Positions 47,987 through 56,979 of a DNA stretch of 64,000 bases are shown here, in pieces. This stretch comes from Sulfurimonas sp. HSL-1656 (GTDB lineage: Bacteria; Campylobacterota; Campylobacteria; Campylobacterales; Sulfurimonadaceae): NCBI RefSeq assembly GCF_039645585.1, contig NZ_CP147915.1:1674001-1738000 (forward strand). Reading direction: 5' to 3'. The number at the start of each line of letters is the position of its first letter. Positions within the stretch are counted from its first letter, which is position 1. Position numbers and translations under genes: made by a program. Under the pieces are notes generated by a model. The model was not told the DNA's origin and did not search any database. It saw nothing but the letters and a program-made list of their open reading frames with translations.

Positions 47987-48292
47987 ATGTCCGCACATAA
48001 AAAAGAGGAAGAGGTCATCGAAGAGAGTCAGAAAACCGTAGAGGGCTACCGCGCCGAGATCGAGGCCCTGAAAGAGAAAGCGACACACTACAGTGCCGAG
48101 GTCAAAGCCGAGTTCGACAAGCGCCTGGAGGAACTGGAGAAGATGTACGCTGAAATGCAGGAGCGTTACGCCGCATTCAAGGACAAAACGGAAGCCAGAT
48201 GGGATGAGACGAAAGCCTTTGTCGTCCTGACCAACAAAGCGCTAGCCCACTCCTACCACTATTTCCTTTCCCATTACAAGAAAAAAGGGTAA
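47987..48292 (+). CDS. Small coiled-coil protein, 101 aa
   Basis: The product is almost entirely charged heptads (VEGYRAEIEALKEKATHYSAEVKAEFDKRLEELEKMYAEMQERYAAF), predicted as one long coiled coil of about residues 5-75, with a short C-terminal hydrophobic end. AAAGGAG precedes the ATG. It is divergent from nagZ. A structural or partner-binding role is likely, but no family is recognised. Confidence 0.7.
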   Translation: MSAHKKEEEVIEESQKTVEGYRAEIEALKEKATHYSAEVKAEFDKRLEELEKMYAEMQERYAAFKDKTEARWDETKAFVVLTNKALAHSYHYFLSHYKKKG

Positions 48293-48307
48293 GCGGGCGC
48301 GAAGGCG

Positions 48308-48514
48308 CTAGAAAAACTTCGCGTCCTCCATCTCGCCACGCAGTCCCCTGCGTTTGCGGGTCTCTTCGCGCCGTTTGACGGCAGCGTTGGAGGGGGTTTC
48401 CGGATTGGAAAAAACAGCCTTCCCGTAAAGCACACACCCCTTGTCTCCGGGATCGCATGTTTTTTTCAGCAGGTCGCACAGGTCACCGTGTTGGTACGAA
48501 CAGGTCCAGCCCAT
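48308..48514 (-). CDS. Small Cys-rich protein, 68 aa
   Basis: The 68-residue product (MGWTCSYQHGDLCDLLKKTCDPGDKGCVLYGK) has four cysteines in the first third and a basic C-terminal part with RREETRKRRGLRGE. The cysteine spacing suggests a metal or Fe-S binding knuckle. GGAGGAG lies 5 nt upstream of the ATG at 48514. It lies downstream of the subtilase and prodomain genes on the same strand. I do not recognise the family. Confidence 0.6.
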   Translation of the reverse strand: MGWTCSYQHGDLCDLLKKTCDPGDKGCVLYGKAVFSNPETPSNAAVKRREETRKRRGLRGEMEDAKFF

Positions 48515-48550
48515 TGTCACTCCTCCGGCATTTTTTCATCATTATAGCGT

Positions 48551-49024
48551 CTAATAGACTGTGACGGGCAGCACCCAGTCCGGCTCCGCCGACTCGACGC
48601 TTTGTTGCTGCAGAAGTGCATTGGACTTCGTGATATCGTCACTGTCGCTTTGATTGATAAAAACGGCACTGCGTCCCCCGATGCCGAAACTGCGGCGGAG
48701 TTCCAAACCATTTTCCGCCGCAAAAGCCTCCGGGTCCACCCCGGGAACAAACCGGACGACGATACGGCCTGTCGTCACATGGCGGAACGCCGCTTCTCTC
48801 ACGCCTCTTTTGTAGAAGACCTCCCCGGCATGCGGTGCTTTACCAGTTGCCTGGCGTGCATGTTCCGAAGCAGCCTGCTCGGCCGGATCAAAGGTTTTCG
48901 CTTCCGCCCGGACAAAAAGCGTCTTTGCGCCCTGGCTGCTCAGTAAAATGCGGGAGTGCCCGACCGTAGCCGCAGCAACCATCCCGGCTGCCATCAGGCT
49001 CACTACCATATATACCATTTTCAT
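48551..49024 (-). CDS. Secreted S8 prodomain-like protein
   Basis: The ~157-residue protein has a signal peptide (about 1-19) and a C-terminal region (about 85-155) with GRIVVRFVPGVDPEAF and QQQSVESAEPDWVLP. This resembles the inhibitor_I9/propeptide fold of subtilases, in which the final segment fits the protease active site. It starts 12 bp after the stop of the subtilase gene, which shows no equivalent domain at its own N-terminus. It may act as a trans-acting chaperone or inhibitor for that protease. Confidence 0.7.
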   Translation of the reverse strand: MKMVYMVVSLMAAGMVAAATVGHSRILLSSQGAKTLFVRAEAKTFDPAEQAASEHARQATGKAPHAGEVFYKRGVREAAFRHVTTGRIVVRFVPGVDPEAFAAENGLELRRSFGIGGRSAVFINQSDSDDITKSNALLQQQSVESAEPDWVLPVTVY

Positions 49025-49036
49025 CACTGCCTCCTT

Positions 49037-51451
49037 TTAATGACCGCTGATCTGTATGCCCCAGCTCACCAGCGAACCGATATAGCCGCTTCTGAGGTCC
49101 ATGACCTTCAGACGCCATGTCCCCTGCGCAGGTTCATCCATACACCGTACGGTTGAAAAACGCCAGTCATCATACCGTTCCGCAGCAAGAATATAGTTTT
49201 CACCACCGACGGCCAGGACACTCTCTGTTCCCGACGGCGAGATCAGTATGATGCGGAGGTCGTCAATGCGGTAGTGGTCCGTCGTGATCCAGAGATCGAC
49301 ATGCTCCACCGTCATGGCTTCGCTCACCTCCAGGGTACGCTCAATGCCTGTTGTATTGGCATCGGGAATCTCGATGCCGTTGCTGTCGCCGTACCGTATG
49401 CTCGTCTGTTCCGCACCCAGGGATGCAAACCCCTCTGCCATGGCGACGGCAGCCGCGGCATCCACGATGCCGAAACCGTATTTGTCGTTGATATGCAGCC
49501 CGGCCCCGTTTATACTCCAGCCCGTGTCGGCCGTGTCATTTCGGCGTGCGCTCTTGGCCAGGATATAGCGGACATCCCTCCGGGTCAGTGCCGGATTGGC
49601 CTGAAGCATGAGCGCACAGACCCCGGCCACCGACGGACAGGCCGAAGAGGTCCCGTTCATGAAACGGGTGTAATTACCGTCGGGGTTGTTCCCCTCCAGC
49701 GAGGAATCGCCGAGAACGTTCCCGTCACCGTCGTACTTGATATCATGCCCGATACCGAGGCCCGTCAGATCCGTCGTCACGATAGCGGGTGCTGCCAGCC
49801 CGTATTCACCTCCCGTCCCGGCAACAAGCACGTTCGCCCCCGTACTGGAATAGGAACTGAGCGTGCCGGAGGCATTCACGGCGGAAACGGTAATGGCGTA
49901 TTTGCTGTTATGCAGGCTGGAGGTGTTGGCATACCCTTCATGGTCCACCGTACGGTCATTGCCGGCGGCAAAAACATAAATGGCCCCTTTGCCGTCACGG
50001 CCGTTCACGGCCCCCTCTTCCAGCGCGTCTTCCATCACCGCCCCCCAGTCGGTCAATGCAGCCGAAGTGATAGGCCCCCAGCTGTTGGAAAAGATGGCGA
50101 TCCCGCTGCGCAGGAAAGCATCCGCGAAATGGGAGACCCTTCCCGTCGCCAGTACATTTAAACCGGCCAGCCGCGTCATCGGGGCAACGCCCCGTACACC
50201 GAGTGTGTTGAACCCCTGCGCTCCGATAATCCCCGCACAGGAGGTACCGTGGTAGCCGATATCACTCGTCAGCGGCACGGGGTCGTTCGAACGGGTTCCA
50301 TAGTGGTAGCTCATGGTCAGGTCGAGGCTGTTTTTCAAGTCGGGGTGCCCGGACTCGACGCCGGTATCGACGACAGCGACGACTACATCACCGCTGCCAG
50401 CGTAGGCTGTCGGCACGGCCTCAATGCCGATATCCTCTCCGGCGGTGCCGCCGTGCAGCGCTCCGCTCGTCTGCCCCGTGTTCTGCAGGTGCCACTGGTA
50501 GGGAAAAAGAAGATCCCCCTCCACGCTTCCACCGTCTGCCGGGTCCGTACCGCCCCAGACCTCGGCATAGTCATTGACCCCGTCACCGTCACTGTCGGGC
50601 AGCCCGGCATCCGTACCGACAAGCTGTTCGAAAGCATCCATAAGCCCCTCATGGTCGGAATCCTGTTTCCAGAGCCCCGTATCGCCCGCATACAGTCCCT
50701 CGCCATAATCGCCGTCGGCCAGCGCCCTGTAAATGTCCGGATCATTCAGAAAGTCAAAGTGTGCAGAACGGTTGTTCTCGACAAAGGAAGGATTGAAACG
50801 TGTCAATGTCGACGCATCGACCGTGCCGCCGGCCGGGTCGGTAACGAAAAGTTTTTCGGCAGTCCGTTCAAGGATCATCGTAATCGTGGACGGCACAAAG
50901 AGATGGCGTTCCGCCGCCACGGCAGCCGCCGCGGAACTGAAAAGGTTGACCGACACATTGCCCTCACGCAGCGCACCGAATGCCGCATAGGCATAAAGCG
51001 GCCCGGCGAAACTGCGCTCAGTCCCCTCGATGACAAACCCGTCGCCGTCGGGATCGATTTCCCGACCACCGGTCACTTTCAGAAGCATCATTGTACTCTC
51101 CGAAGGCAGGGCCGAAAGTATGAAAATATGGGTTGCCGAAAAGCGCCCGGCGACCCGCTCGGCGAAAGGGCGCAGTTTTACTGCCGTGGCATTGTACTCC
51201 GTGCCGTCCTGCAGCGGGTCATACCCGGTGCTCTTCGTCCGGAAAAGCACGGTCCCCGCCAGGCTCATCACTTCGATATCCGCGTCGCATAGCGCCCCGG
51301 TGACAGCGGTACTGCCACCGATAACTACTGTAACCGTCTCGACCGGTGTTTCCGGTTCGGAATGCGAACCGCTTCCGCATGCTGCCAGCAGAAAGAGCAC
51401 CGATAGCGTATAGATAAACAGCATTCTTTTTCTTAAACAGCGCATCTTCAT
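49037..51451 (-). CDS. Subtilisin-like (S8) lipoprotein protease with P-domain
   Basis: The 804-residue precursor begins with a lipoprotein signal (LLAAC, C25). An unassigned N-terminal region (about 30-270) and a calcium-type motif DSDGDGVNDYAEVWGGTDP (about 287-305) follow. The S8 domain (about 350-680) has D362, H401 and S602 of the catalytic triad and N456 as the oxyanion Asn (SNSWG). The last ~130 residues are a proprotein-convertase P-domain (WRLKVMDLRSGYIGSLVSWG). The ATG at 51451 has GGGGGT 9 nt upstream. It probably acts on the cell surface. Confidence 0.92.
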   Translation of the reverse strand: MKMRCLRKRMLFIYTLSVLFLLAACGSGSHSEPETPVETVTVVIGGSTAVTGALCDADIEVMSLAGTVLFRTKSTGYDPLQDGTEYNATAVKLRPFAERVAGRFSATHIFILSALPSESTMMLLKVTGGREIDPDGDGFVIEGTERSFAGPLYAYAAFGALREGNVSVNLFSSAAAAVAAERHLFVPSTITMILERTAEKLFVTDPAGGTVDASTLTRFNPSFVENNRSAHFDFLNDPDIYRALADGDYGEGLYAGDTGLWKQDSDHEGLMDAFEQLVGTDAGLPDSDGDGVNDYAEVWGGTDPADGGSVEGDLLFPYQWHLQNTGQTSGALHGGTAGEDIGIEAVPTAYAGSGDVVVAVVDTGVESGHPDLKNSLDLTMSYHYGTRSNDPVPLTSDIGYHGTSCAGIIGAQGFNTLGVRGVAPMTRLAGLNVLATGRVSHFADAFLRSGIAIFSNSWGPITSAALTDWGAVMEDALEEGAVNGRDGKGAIYVFAAGNDRTVDHEGYANTSSLHNSKYAITVSAVNASGTLSSYSSTGANVLVAGTGGEYGLAAPAIVTTDLTGLGIGHDIKYDGDGNVLGDSSLEGNNPDGNYTRFMNGTSSACPSVAGVCALMLQANPALTRRDVRYILAKSARRNDTADTGWSINGAGLHINDKYGFGIVDAAAAVAMAEGFASLGAEQTSIRYGDSNGIEIPDANTTGIERTLEVSEAMTVEHVDLWITTDHYRIDDLRIILISPSGTESVLAVGGENYILAAERYDDWRFSTVRCMDEPAQGTWRLKVMDLRSGYIGSLVSWGIQISGH

Positions 51452-51638
51452 CTTTTTACACCCCCTTAATCCACTGCAACATACATATAATAATTTTTCA
51501 ATTTACTTTAATTATAGAACATTGCAGCTTCACAACAATAAAATAGCTTTTTTTAACGGATTCAGACGGCTTCAAGCAAACTTTAAGCTTGGCATTCATA
51601 AACTAATATTATCTCACTATACACACAAGGGGTGTCCT

Positions 51639-52847
51639 ATGAAATATGTTGGTTTAGTTGGAATTTCGGTCGCGGCTGCGGCTTTGATTATGAGCGGCTG
51701 CGGCAGCAGCAGCTCCTCGGGTCCGTCGGCTCCGTCAGAGCTCAAAACCAAGGCTACCGTTGACCTCTCCACGGTAGAGAACGCATTGGCGCTGCTCGGA
51801 AGTGGTAGCATTACGGCGGCATCTCCGGCAAGCGCGGCGGTCGCCAAGGTCAAAACGGCGATCAATGTAAAGGCGGCAGCCGCTGCCGGCAGCGGTCAGG
51901 ACAGCTACTCATACACCTACGACTGTGGTATCAGCGGTACCTACTCCTACTCGTGGGAAACCACTTACGAATACCTTGATAACGGCGGCTGGACGGAAAC
52001 TTATAAGGGCAAATACAGCGCCAACCACTGTATCGACAACTACAGCACCACCATTAACGGCGAACCGACCAACCGCCGTTTCGAGAACGGTGGCGGCAGT
52101 TATTCGCACATCGCAACCTACAGTAGCGACGCGAATATGTCCAAAGAGACGTGGGCATGGAGTGACAACCACAGCTACGGCTACGACAACAACGAGACGA
52201 CGACGTCACGCACCTATACCTACGTTAGCAGCGGAAAAGAGACCTGGGAAGCAGACGGTGACTACTTCGACGCCGCCGGCGTACCGGCCTGGAGCGATAC
52301 CTGGCAGTATGTGGGCACTAATAAGCGGGTCGATGTCGACAGCAACGGTGATGTCATTGATGGCTGGAGAGACGTCTTCAATGAGAAATGGACCGAAATG
52401 GGTGCCCAGGACGGTTCCCACCACAAAACAATGGTCGACGGCTTCTACAGCTACTATGAAACCAATGCAAGCGGTGTCGAGAGCATGACAGGGGGCGCAT
52501 ACTACAACGACTTTGTCGTGGAAACCTACACGAGCGGCAGCGAAGACAACATTACAATTAGCGGTACCTACGGTACGAGCTGCCTCGGCGGGGCCGTTAC
52601 GTTCAGTACCAATACAGTCGTCCAGTCCAACCAGGATGACTACTTTGACGGCGGCGGTGCTCACGGCAGCGACGTTCTCCCGTATGCCGGCAGCGTCAGC
52701 GTCAGTGCCGGCGGCAGCGCGATGGTTGACTTCGACGCCAATGCATCCATGTACTCGACAGTCACTATTAGCGCAACGGACGGCAATGCAACCTACAGCA
52801 GCTGGAGCGACATTCCGGTCGGCACCTGCGGTAGCATGATGCCGTAA
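51639..52847 (+). CDS. Ser/Thr/Tyr-rich surface lipoprotein
   Basis: The 402-residue protein has a lipoprotein signal (LIMSGCGSS) followed by a low-complexity Ala/Ser stretch. A repeated beta-rich region follows, full of aromatic and Thr/Ser residues such as YSYTYDCGISGTYSYSWETTYEY. The repeats suggest a beta-barrel or beta-roll, but no family is recognised. It is divergent from the protease gene across 187 bp of AT-rich sequence. AAGGGG precedes the ATG at 51639. An imperfect hairpin at about 52864-52895 could end transcription. Confidence 0.75.
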   Translation: MKYVGLVGISVAAAALIMSGCGSSSSSGPSAPSELKTKATVDLSTVENALALLGSGSITAASPASAAVAKVKTAINVKAAAAAGSGQDSYSYTYDCGISGTYSYSWETTYEYLDNGGWTETYKGKYSANHCIDNYSTTINGEPTNRRFENGGGSYSHIATYSSDANMSKETWAWSDNHSYGYDNNETTTSRTYTYVSSGKETWEADGDYFDAAGVPAWSDTWQYVGTNKRVDVDSNGDVIDGWRDVFNEKWTEMGAQDGSHHKTMVDGFYSYYETNASGVESMTGGAYYNDFVVETYTSGSEDNITISGTYGTSCLGGAVTFSTNTVVQSNQDDYFDGGGAHGSDVLPYAGSVSVSAGGSAMVDFDANASMYSTVTISATDGNATYSSWSDIPVGTCGSMMP

Positions 52848-52992
52848 CGCTCCATGGCATGCAGCAAGGTGGGTCACTCCCCCTTCTGCACCATGCATCC
52901 TTTCCCGACTTTCGGCCTCTGAAGTATTTTTAGAGAGTTCTAAGTCCCCATCCACGATAATCCAATATCTTTACAAGCGAAAGCATCTATAT

Positions 52993-54006
52993 ATGACCAC
53001 CATTTTACAACTGGCGGGCCTGCCCGATTCCAATGAGATCGTCCTGGAGACAACGGATGAAACGGGTGCACGCCGTTTTCTCGATTTCAACTGGGTATCC
53101 CCCCTGCTCGAACCGCTCGACCCGGCCCGGTTCCGCCACCTCAAACTGCTCTACGGCGGTGCCGAGAACCCGGTCAGCGTCAACATAAGGCCCGACATCG
53201 TCTACAACAGCATCAGCGACCCGGAACGCTGCATCCTTGCACTGGACCGTGCGCAGCATGCTGCACGAAGCAACCCCTATCCCTTTATCAATACGCCGGT
53301 CAATATTCCCCGCATCCGCCCCGACCGTCTCTGTCAGACCGTTGCACCGATAAAAGGGATTGCGGTGCCCAAAACCCTCCGTCTGACACCGCATTCGCTT
53401 GCCGACGTCCGCAAGACACTGGAGACAGACGGTCTGAACACCCCGATCCTCTTCAGGGAAGCCGCCGCGTACCCGGAACAGCCCAACCACTTCATCCTTG
53501 AACGTTTCGACGATCTCCACGCCCTCGAACGTTTCGCTTTCGACGGCCGGGCCTACTACGCCTCCTCTTTCACCGACTACCGTTCACCCGACGGCTTCTA
53601 CCGTCTCTACCGTTTCTATGTCATCGGTGACACCGTACTGCCGGGCCACCTCATCATCTCCGACCAATGGTATATCCGCAATGATGCCGAAGCCCACAAG
53701 GGATTGAAATCAGACATGAGAATACTCCTTAACGAGGAGAAAGCCTTTCTCAAAAAGTTTCAGAACAGGAAGTTCCCGGCACTCTCCCTGCTCAAAAAGC
53801 AGCTCGGCCTTGACTATTTCGCCGCGGAGTGCGCCATCGACGAAAAGGGGGAACTCCTGCTTTTCGGTCTTGACTGTAACGGGCACTATGCCGACGGGAC
53901 AAAGGAACAGGGGTATCATTCGCCAGAAGAGCTCGAGCGGTTCAACCGGGCGGTCGAGGAAATGCTCCTTGCGAAACGCTATGCGGTAAAGGCGGACCAT
54001 GCTTAA
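52993..54006 (+). CDS. ATP-grasp-like protein, probably inactive paralogue
   Basis: The 337-residue protein is clearly related to the next gene: YRLYRFYVIGDTVLPGHLIISDQWYI matches YRKYRLVVIDGCVYPRHLIVSKSWNI there, and both share LERFAFDGR. These belong to a RimK/GSHB-type ATP-grasp family of unknown substrate. At the metal-binding end it reads FGLDCN (G292, D294), where the paralogue has FELN. The Glu and Asn ligands are lost, so catalysis is doubtful. It overlaps the paralogue by 8 bp. Confidence 0.8.
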   Translation: MTTILQLAGLPDSNEIVLETTDETGARRFLDFNWVSPLLEPLDPARFRHLKLLYGGAENPVSVNIRPDIVYNSISDPERCILALDRAQHAARSNPYPFINTPVNIPRIRPDRLCQTVAPIKGIAVPKTLRLTPHSLADVRKTLETDGLNTPILFREAAAYPEQPNHFILERFDDLHALERFAFDGRAYYASSFTDYRSPDGFYRLYRFYVIGDTVLPGHLIISDQWYIRNDAEAHKGLKSDMRILLNEEKAFLKKFQNRKFPALSLLKKQLGLDYFAAECAIDEKGELLLFGLDCNGHYADGTKEQGYHSPEELERFNRAVEEMLLAKRYAVKADHA

Positions 54007-54982
54007 AGTACTCAATCCCATCGGCACCCCCGACAGCGGCCGGGCAACCGTCATCTGGAACAACGGGGATCCCCGCCAGATCCGGATCAATTTTGCAGGG
54101 ACCAATAGCCTTGTCAGCCTCATCGACCCGCAACAGTACGATGTCATTCCCATGACCTTCGGAGGGCAGCACCCCAAACAGCTCGTTCCGGAAAAAGCCG
54201 ATGTCATCGTCAATTCGCTCTGCGACCCCGACACCAATGCCGTCGCACTGCATCAGCTCGAAAAGGCGCTGGAGCGGCTGGCGATCCCCGTCATCAATCC
54301 GCCGGACCTCACTTTTCAGACGACCCGGGAGCAGACCTATGCGCGTTTGCACGGCACCCGGGGGCTCATTGTGCCGAAAACAGTCCGGCTCGCGCCGCGG
54401 AAGCTGGCAGAGATCCCGGGTCTGATCGCGGAGCACGGCCTGGAGTATCCCTATATTTTCCGCTCGGCTGGCGAGCACGGCGGCGGGGGAATGGTCCTGG
54501 TCGAAAGCGAAAAACAGCTGCCGGAACTGGAACGTTTCGCCTTCGACGGCAGGGATTTCTACGCCATTGCCTTCCGTGATTTCCGTGACGAGGACGGCCT
54601 CTACCGAAAATACCGCCTCGTCGTCATCGACGGCTGCGTCTATCCGCGGCACCTCATCGTCTCAAAATCCTGGAATATCCACTCGGAAACACGGGAGGAG
54701 ATGATGAACGACTCTGCCGCCCGTCAGCAGGAGGAGATCGCCTTTCTGGCAGCCCCGCCCGCGCAGCTCGAAGCAACCTGCCGCCATATTCATGAAAAGC
54801 TGCCGCTCGATTTCTTCGGTATCGACTGCCACCTCGATGCGGAGGGGAACATGTTCATTTTCGAGCTCAACACCTGTATGCGGATCGTCGGCGGCACCCC
54901 CATCCCCTACCAGGAAGCCGCCCTCGATGCCATCAAAACGGCCTTCAACGCGCTGATAACGCGCAAAGCGGCGCAGGCTTAG
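53999..54982 (+). CDS. ATP-grasp ligase-like protein
   Basis: The 327-residue protein has the ATP-grasp pattern GGGGMVLVE, KYRLVVIDG (nucleotide-binding) and the metal-binding end FGIDCHLDAEGNMFIFELN with D276, E289 and N291. It resembles the ATP-grasp modules joined to TPR proteins in other bacteria, whose substrates are unknown. The stop overlaps the convergent GNAT-BKACE stop by 4 bp. With the defective paralogue directly upstream, a heterodimer is conceivable. Confidence 0.82.
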   Translation: MLKVLNPIGTPDSGRATVIWNNGDPRQIRINFAGTNSLVSLIDPQQYDVIPMTFGGQHPKQLVPEKADVIVNSLCDPDTNAVALHQLEKALERLAIPVINPPDLTFQTTREQTYARLHGTRGLIVPKTVRLAPRKLAEIPGLIAEHGLEYPYIFRSAGEHGGGGMVLVESEKQLPELERFAFDGRDFYAIAFRDFRDEDGLYRKYRLVVIDGCVYPRHLIVSKSWNIHSETREEMMNDSAARQQEEIAFLAAPPAQLEATCRHIHEKLPLDFFGIDCHLDAEGNMFIFELNTCMRIVGGTPIPYQEAALDAIKTAFNALITRKAAQA

Positions 54983-56334
54983 GCAAGCCCCATCATCGCA
55001 CGCGTCTCTTCGGGGGTTGCGAGGCGCCGCTGCATCTCTTCCGCAATCCGCGCAACGCGCCGCACCAGCGCTTCGTTGGACGCAAGCACCTTCCGCTCGT
55101 AATCGTAATGGATATTATCCTCAATCCCGACACGGACGTGCCCTCCCGCAGCGATGGCGGCCGTATTCATCGGCAACTGGAAGCCGCCAAGCCCCGCCCC
55201 GGCCCAGACAGAGTCTTCCGGAAGGGCCTCTGCAATCATCGCCAGATTGCCGAGTGTCGCCGGTGCCGTGTTGAGATTGCCGAGCATGATATTAAAATAT
55301 TTCCGCCCTTCGATGATCCCGTGGCGTTCAAGGTACTTGGCCAGGTTGACCATCCCGTAATCAAAGACCTCCATCTCCGGGCGGATCCCCTTCTCCTTCA
55401 TTGTTATCGCCAGTTGCTCGACCATATTGATCGAGTTGGCACTGGCCCCCGAGAGAAAATTGAGCGACCCGAGCGTCAGACTCGCCATATCCGGTTTCGC
55501 CGCTCCCGTCAGGTGCAGCACTTCGGAACGCCGTTCGAAATCGCTCCAGTTGCGTCCGGATGTCGTGACGCAGCAGACCATTCCAGGCCGCTCCCGCCGT
55601 ATCCCCGTCAGAATCGTTTCGTAATAACGGGCATCCGGCGTCGGCTGCCCCGTTTCGTCCCGGGCGTGAATATGGACAATCCGCGCCCCGGCATCGTAGA
55701 CACGGATCGCATCCGCGATGATCTCCTCGACATAAACCGGTACATGCGGTGTACTCACCTTCGTCGGGACCATGCCCGTCAGACAGACATTGATCATCAG
55801 CGGGGGGTACGGGTTAAGCGGGTGCGGATCGTTCTCGGCAATATAGGCTGCAGCCGCAATATCCCGCTGCGCCTTCGTCTCAAAATGACGCACAAGGTCC
55901 ATCCGCAGCGTTGTCCAGTGGGTAACATCCTCAAGGCTGAAGGAACAGAGCTTCTCCAGGCGGCCGACAACCTCGTAACCATAGTGCTTTCGGTACCAGA
56001 CGATCGTCTCGGGATGGTCGGCATTGGTCGTGACGTACTTCACACCCGCGTCGTACATCGCCTCCAGCCGTGCATTCTGGAGTGCCTTTCCGATGTTCAT
56101 GCCCTGAAATTCGGGGTATACGCCCAAAAGTGTCGTTTTCCCCTCTTCCGGCGCAAGGATCTTGTAACCGCCTGCGCCGATGATACGGCCGTCCTCCGTC
56201 CGTGCTACGTAAAAACAGGAGAGGTCCAGCTCTTCCATTTCGACGGAGGGGACATGGTGCATATTCCAAGGCTCCATTACGTTCAGGATCGCATTTCTAT
56301 CGCCTGCTTCGGCTTTTTCGATACGGTAGTCCAT
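54979..56334 (-). CDS. GNAT acetyltransferase fused to BKACE (DUF849) enzyme
   Basis: The 451-residue protein joins two domains. Residues ~1-145 form a GNAT fold with the acyl-CoA loop VYPEFQGMNIGKAL (about 73-85). Residues ~175-450 form a beta-keto acid cleavage enzyme domain with INVCLTGMVPTK, the zinc-binding HIHAR (221-225) and LGSLNFL. BKACE enzymes cleave beta-keto acids with acetyl-CoA. The substrate of this fusion is unknown. It is convergent with the ATP-grasp pair and not obviously operonic. Confidence 0.88.
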   Translation of the reverse strand: MDYRIEKAEAGDRNAILNVMEPWNMHHVPSVEMEELDLSCFYVARTEDGRIIGAGGYKILAPEEGKTTLLGVYPEFQGMNIGKALQNARLEAMYDAGVKYVTTNADHPETIVWYRKHYGYEVVGRLEKLCSFSLEDVTHWTTLRMDLVRHFETKAQRDIAAAAYIAENDPHPLNPYPPLMINVCLTGMVPTKVSTPHVPVYVEEIIADAIRVYDAGARIVHIHARDETGQPTPDARYYETILTGIRRERPGMVCCVTTSGRNWSDFERRSEVLHLTGAAKPDMASLTLGSLNFLSGASANSINMVEQLAITMKEKGIRPEMEVFDYGMVNLAKYLERHGIIEGRKYFNIMLGNLNTAPATLGNLAMIAEALPEDSVWAGAGLGGFQLPMNTAAIAAGGHVRVGIEDNIHYDYERKVLASNEALVRRVARIAEEMQRRLATPEETRAMMGLA

Positions 56335-56445
56335 CTGTACCCCCTAAGATAAGTTATTCTACTGTTTTATGACGCTGTTTTCCATTATACCGCCCCTGAT
56401 CCGGGAGTGAAGTATAATGACGCACCGCATTTGCAAGGAGAACCC

Positions 56446-56979
56446 ATGGCGCTGGGCGCAACGATCTACAAAGTATCCCTTTCCATCTCCGATCTCGACC
56501 GCCACTTCTACCATGACTTCGACCTGACCGTCGCCCGCCACCCCTCCGAAACCGAGGAGCGGATGATGATGCGCCTGGCTGCCTTTGCCCTCCATGCCGA
56601 CGAACGGCTCACTTTTACCAAGGGGATCGTCCAGGAGGATGAACCTGACCTCCGGAATACAGATTATGACGGCACTATCCGTCTCTGGATCGACCTTGGA
56701 CAGCCCGACGAGAAGCGCATACGCAAGGCGTGCGGCCGCGCAGACGAGGTGATCATCTACACCTATTCCCGCCGTGCGGCCGACGCGTGGTGGCGCCAGA
56801 ACGGCTCCAAACTGGCGCGTTTCGGCAACCTGAAGGTCATTCAGCTCGATGCGCAGGGCGACGCCGAAACCTTTGCAGAACGGAGTATGCAACTCCAGGC
56901 GCTGATCCAGGACGGCGAACTGCTTCTGACCGACGAACGGGATCGGCAGCTTAAAATCACGAGGGAGTCATGGGCGTAA
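56446..56979 (+). CDS. yaeQ: YaeQ family protein
   Basis: The 177-residue product has the family features MALGATIYKVSLSISDLDRHFY, ERMMMRLAAFALHADERL and LWIDLGQPDEKRIRKAC. YaeQ has a PD-(D/E)XK nuclease-like fold and was linked to RfaH-type suppression in Escherichia coli, but its activity is unknown. The ATG at 56446 has AAGGAG upstream, and a TATAAT lies at 56413-56418. It overlaps the next gene by 10 bp. Confidence 0.9.
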   Translation: MALGATIYKVSLSISDLDRHFYHDFDLTVARHPSETEERMMMRLAAFALHADERLTFTKGIVQEDEPDLRNTDYDGTIRLWIDLGQPDEKRIRKACGRADEVIIYTYSRRAADAWWRQNGSKLARFGNLKVIQLDAQGDAETFAERSMQLQALIQDGELLLTDERDRQLKITRESWA

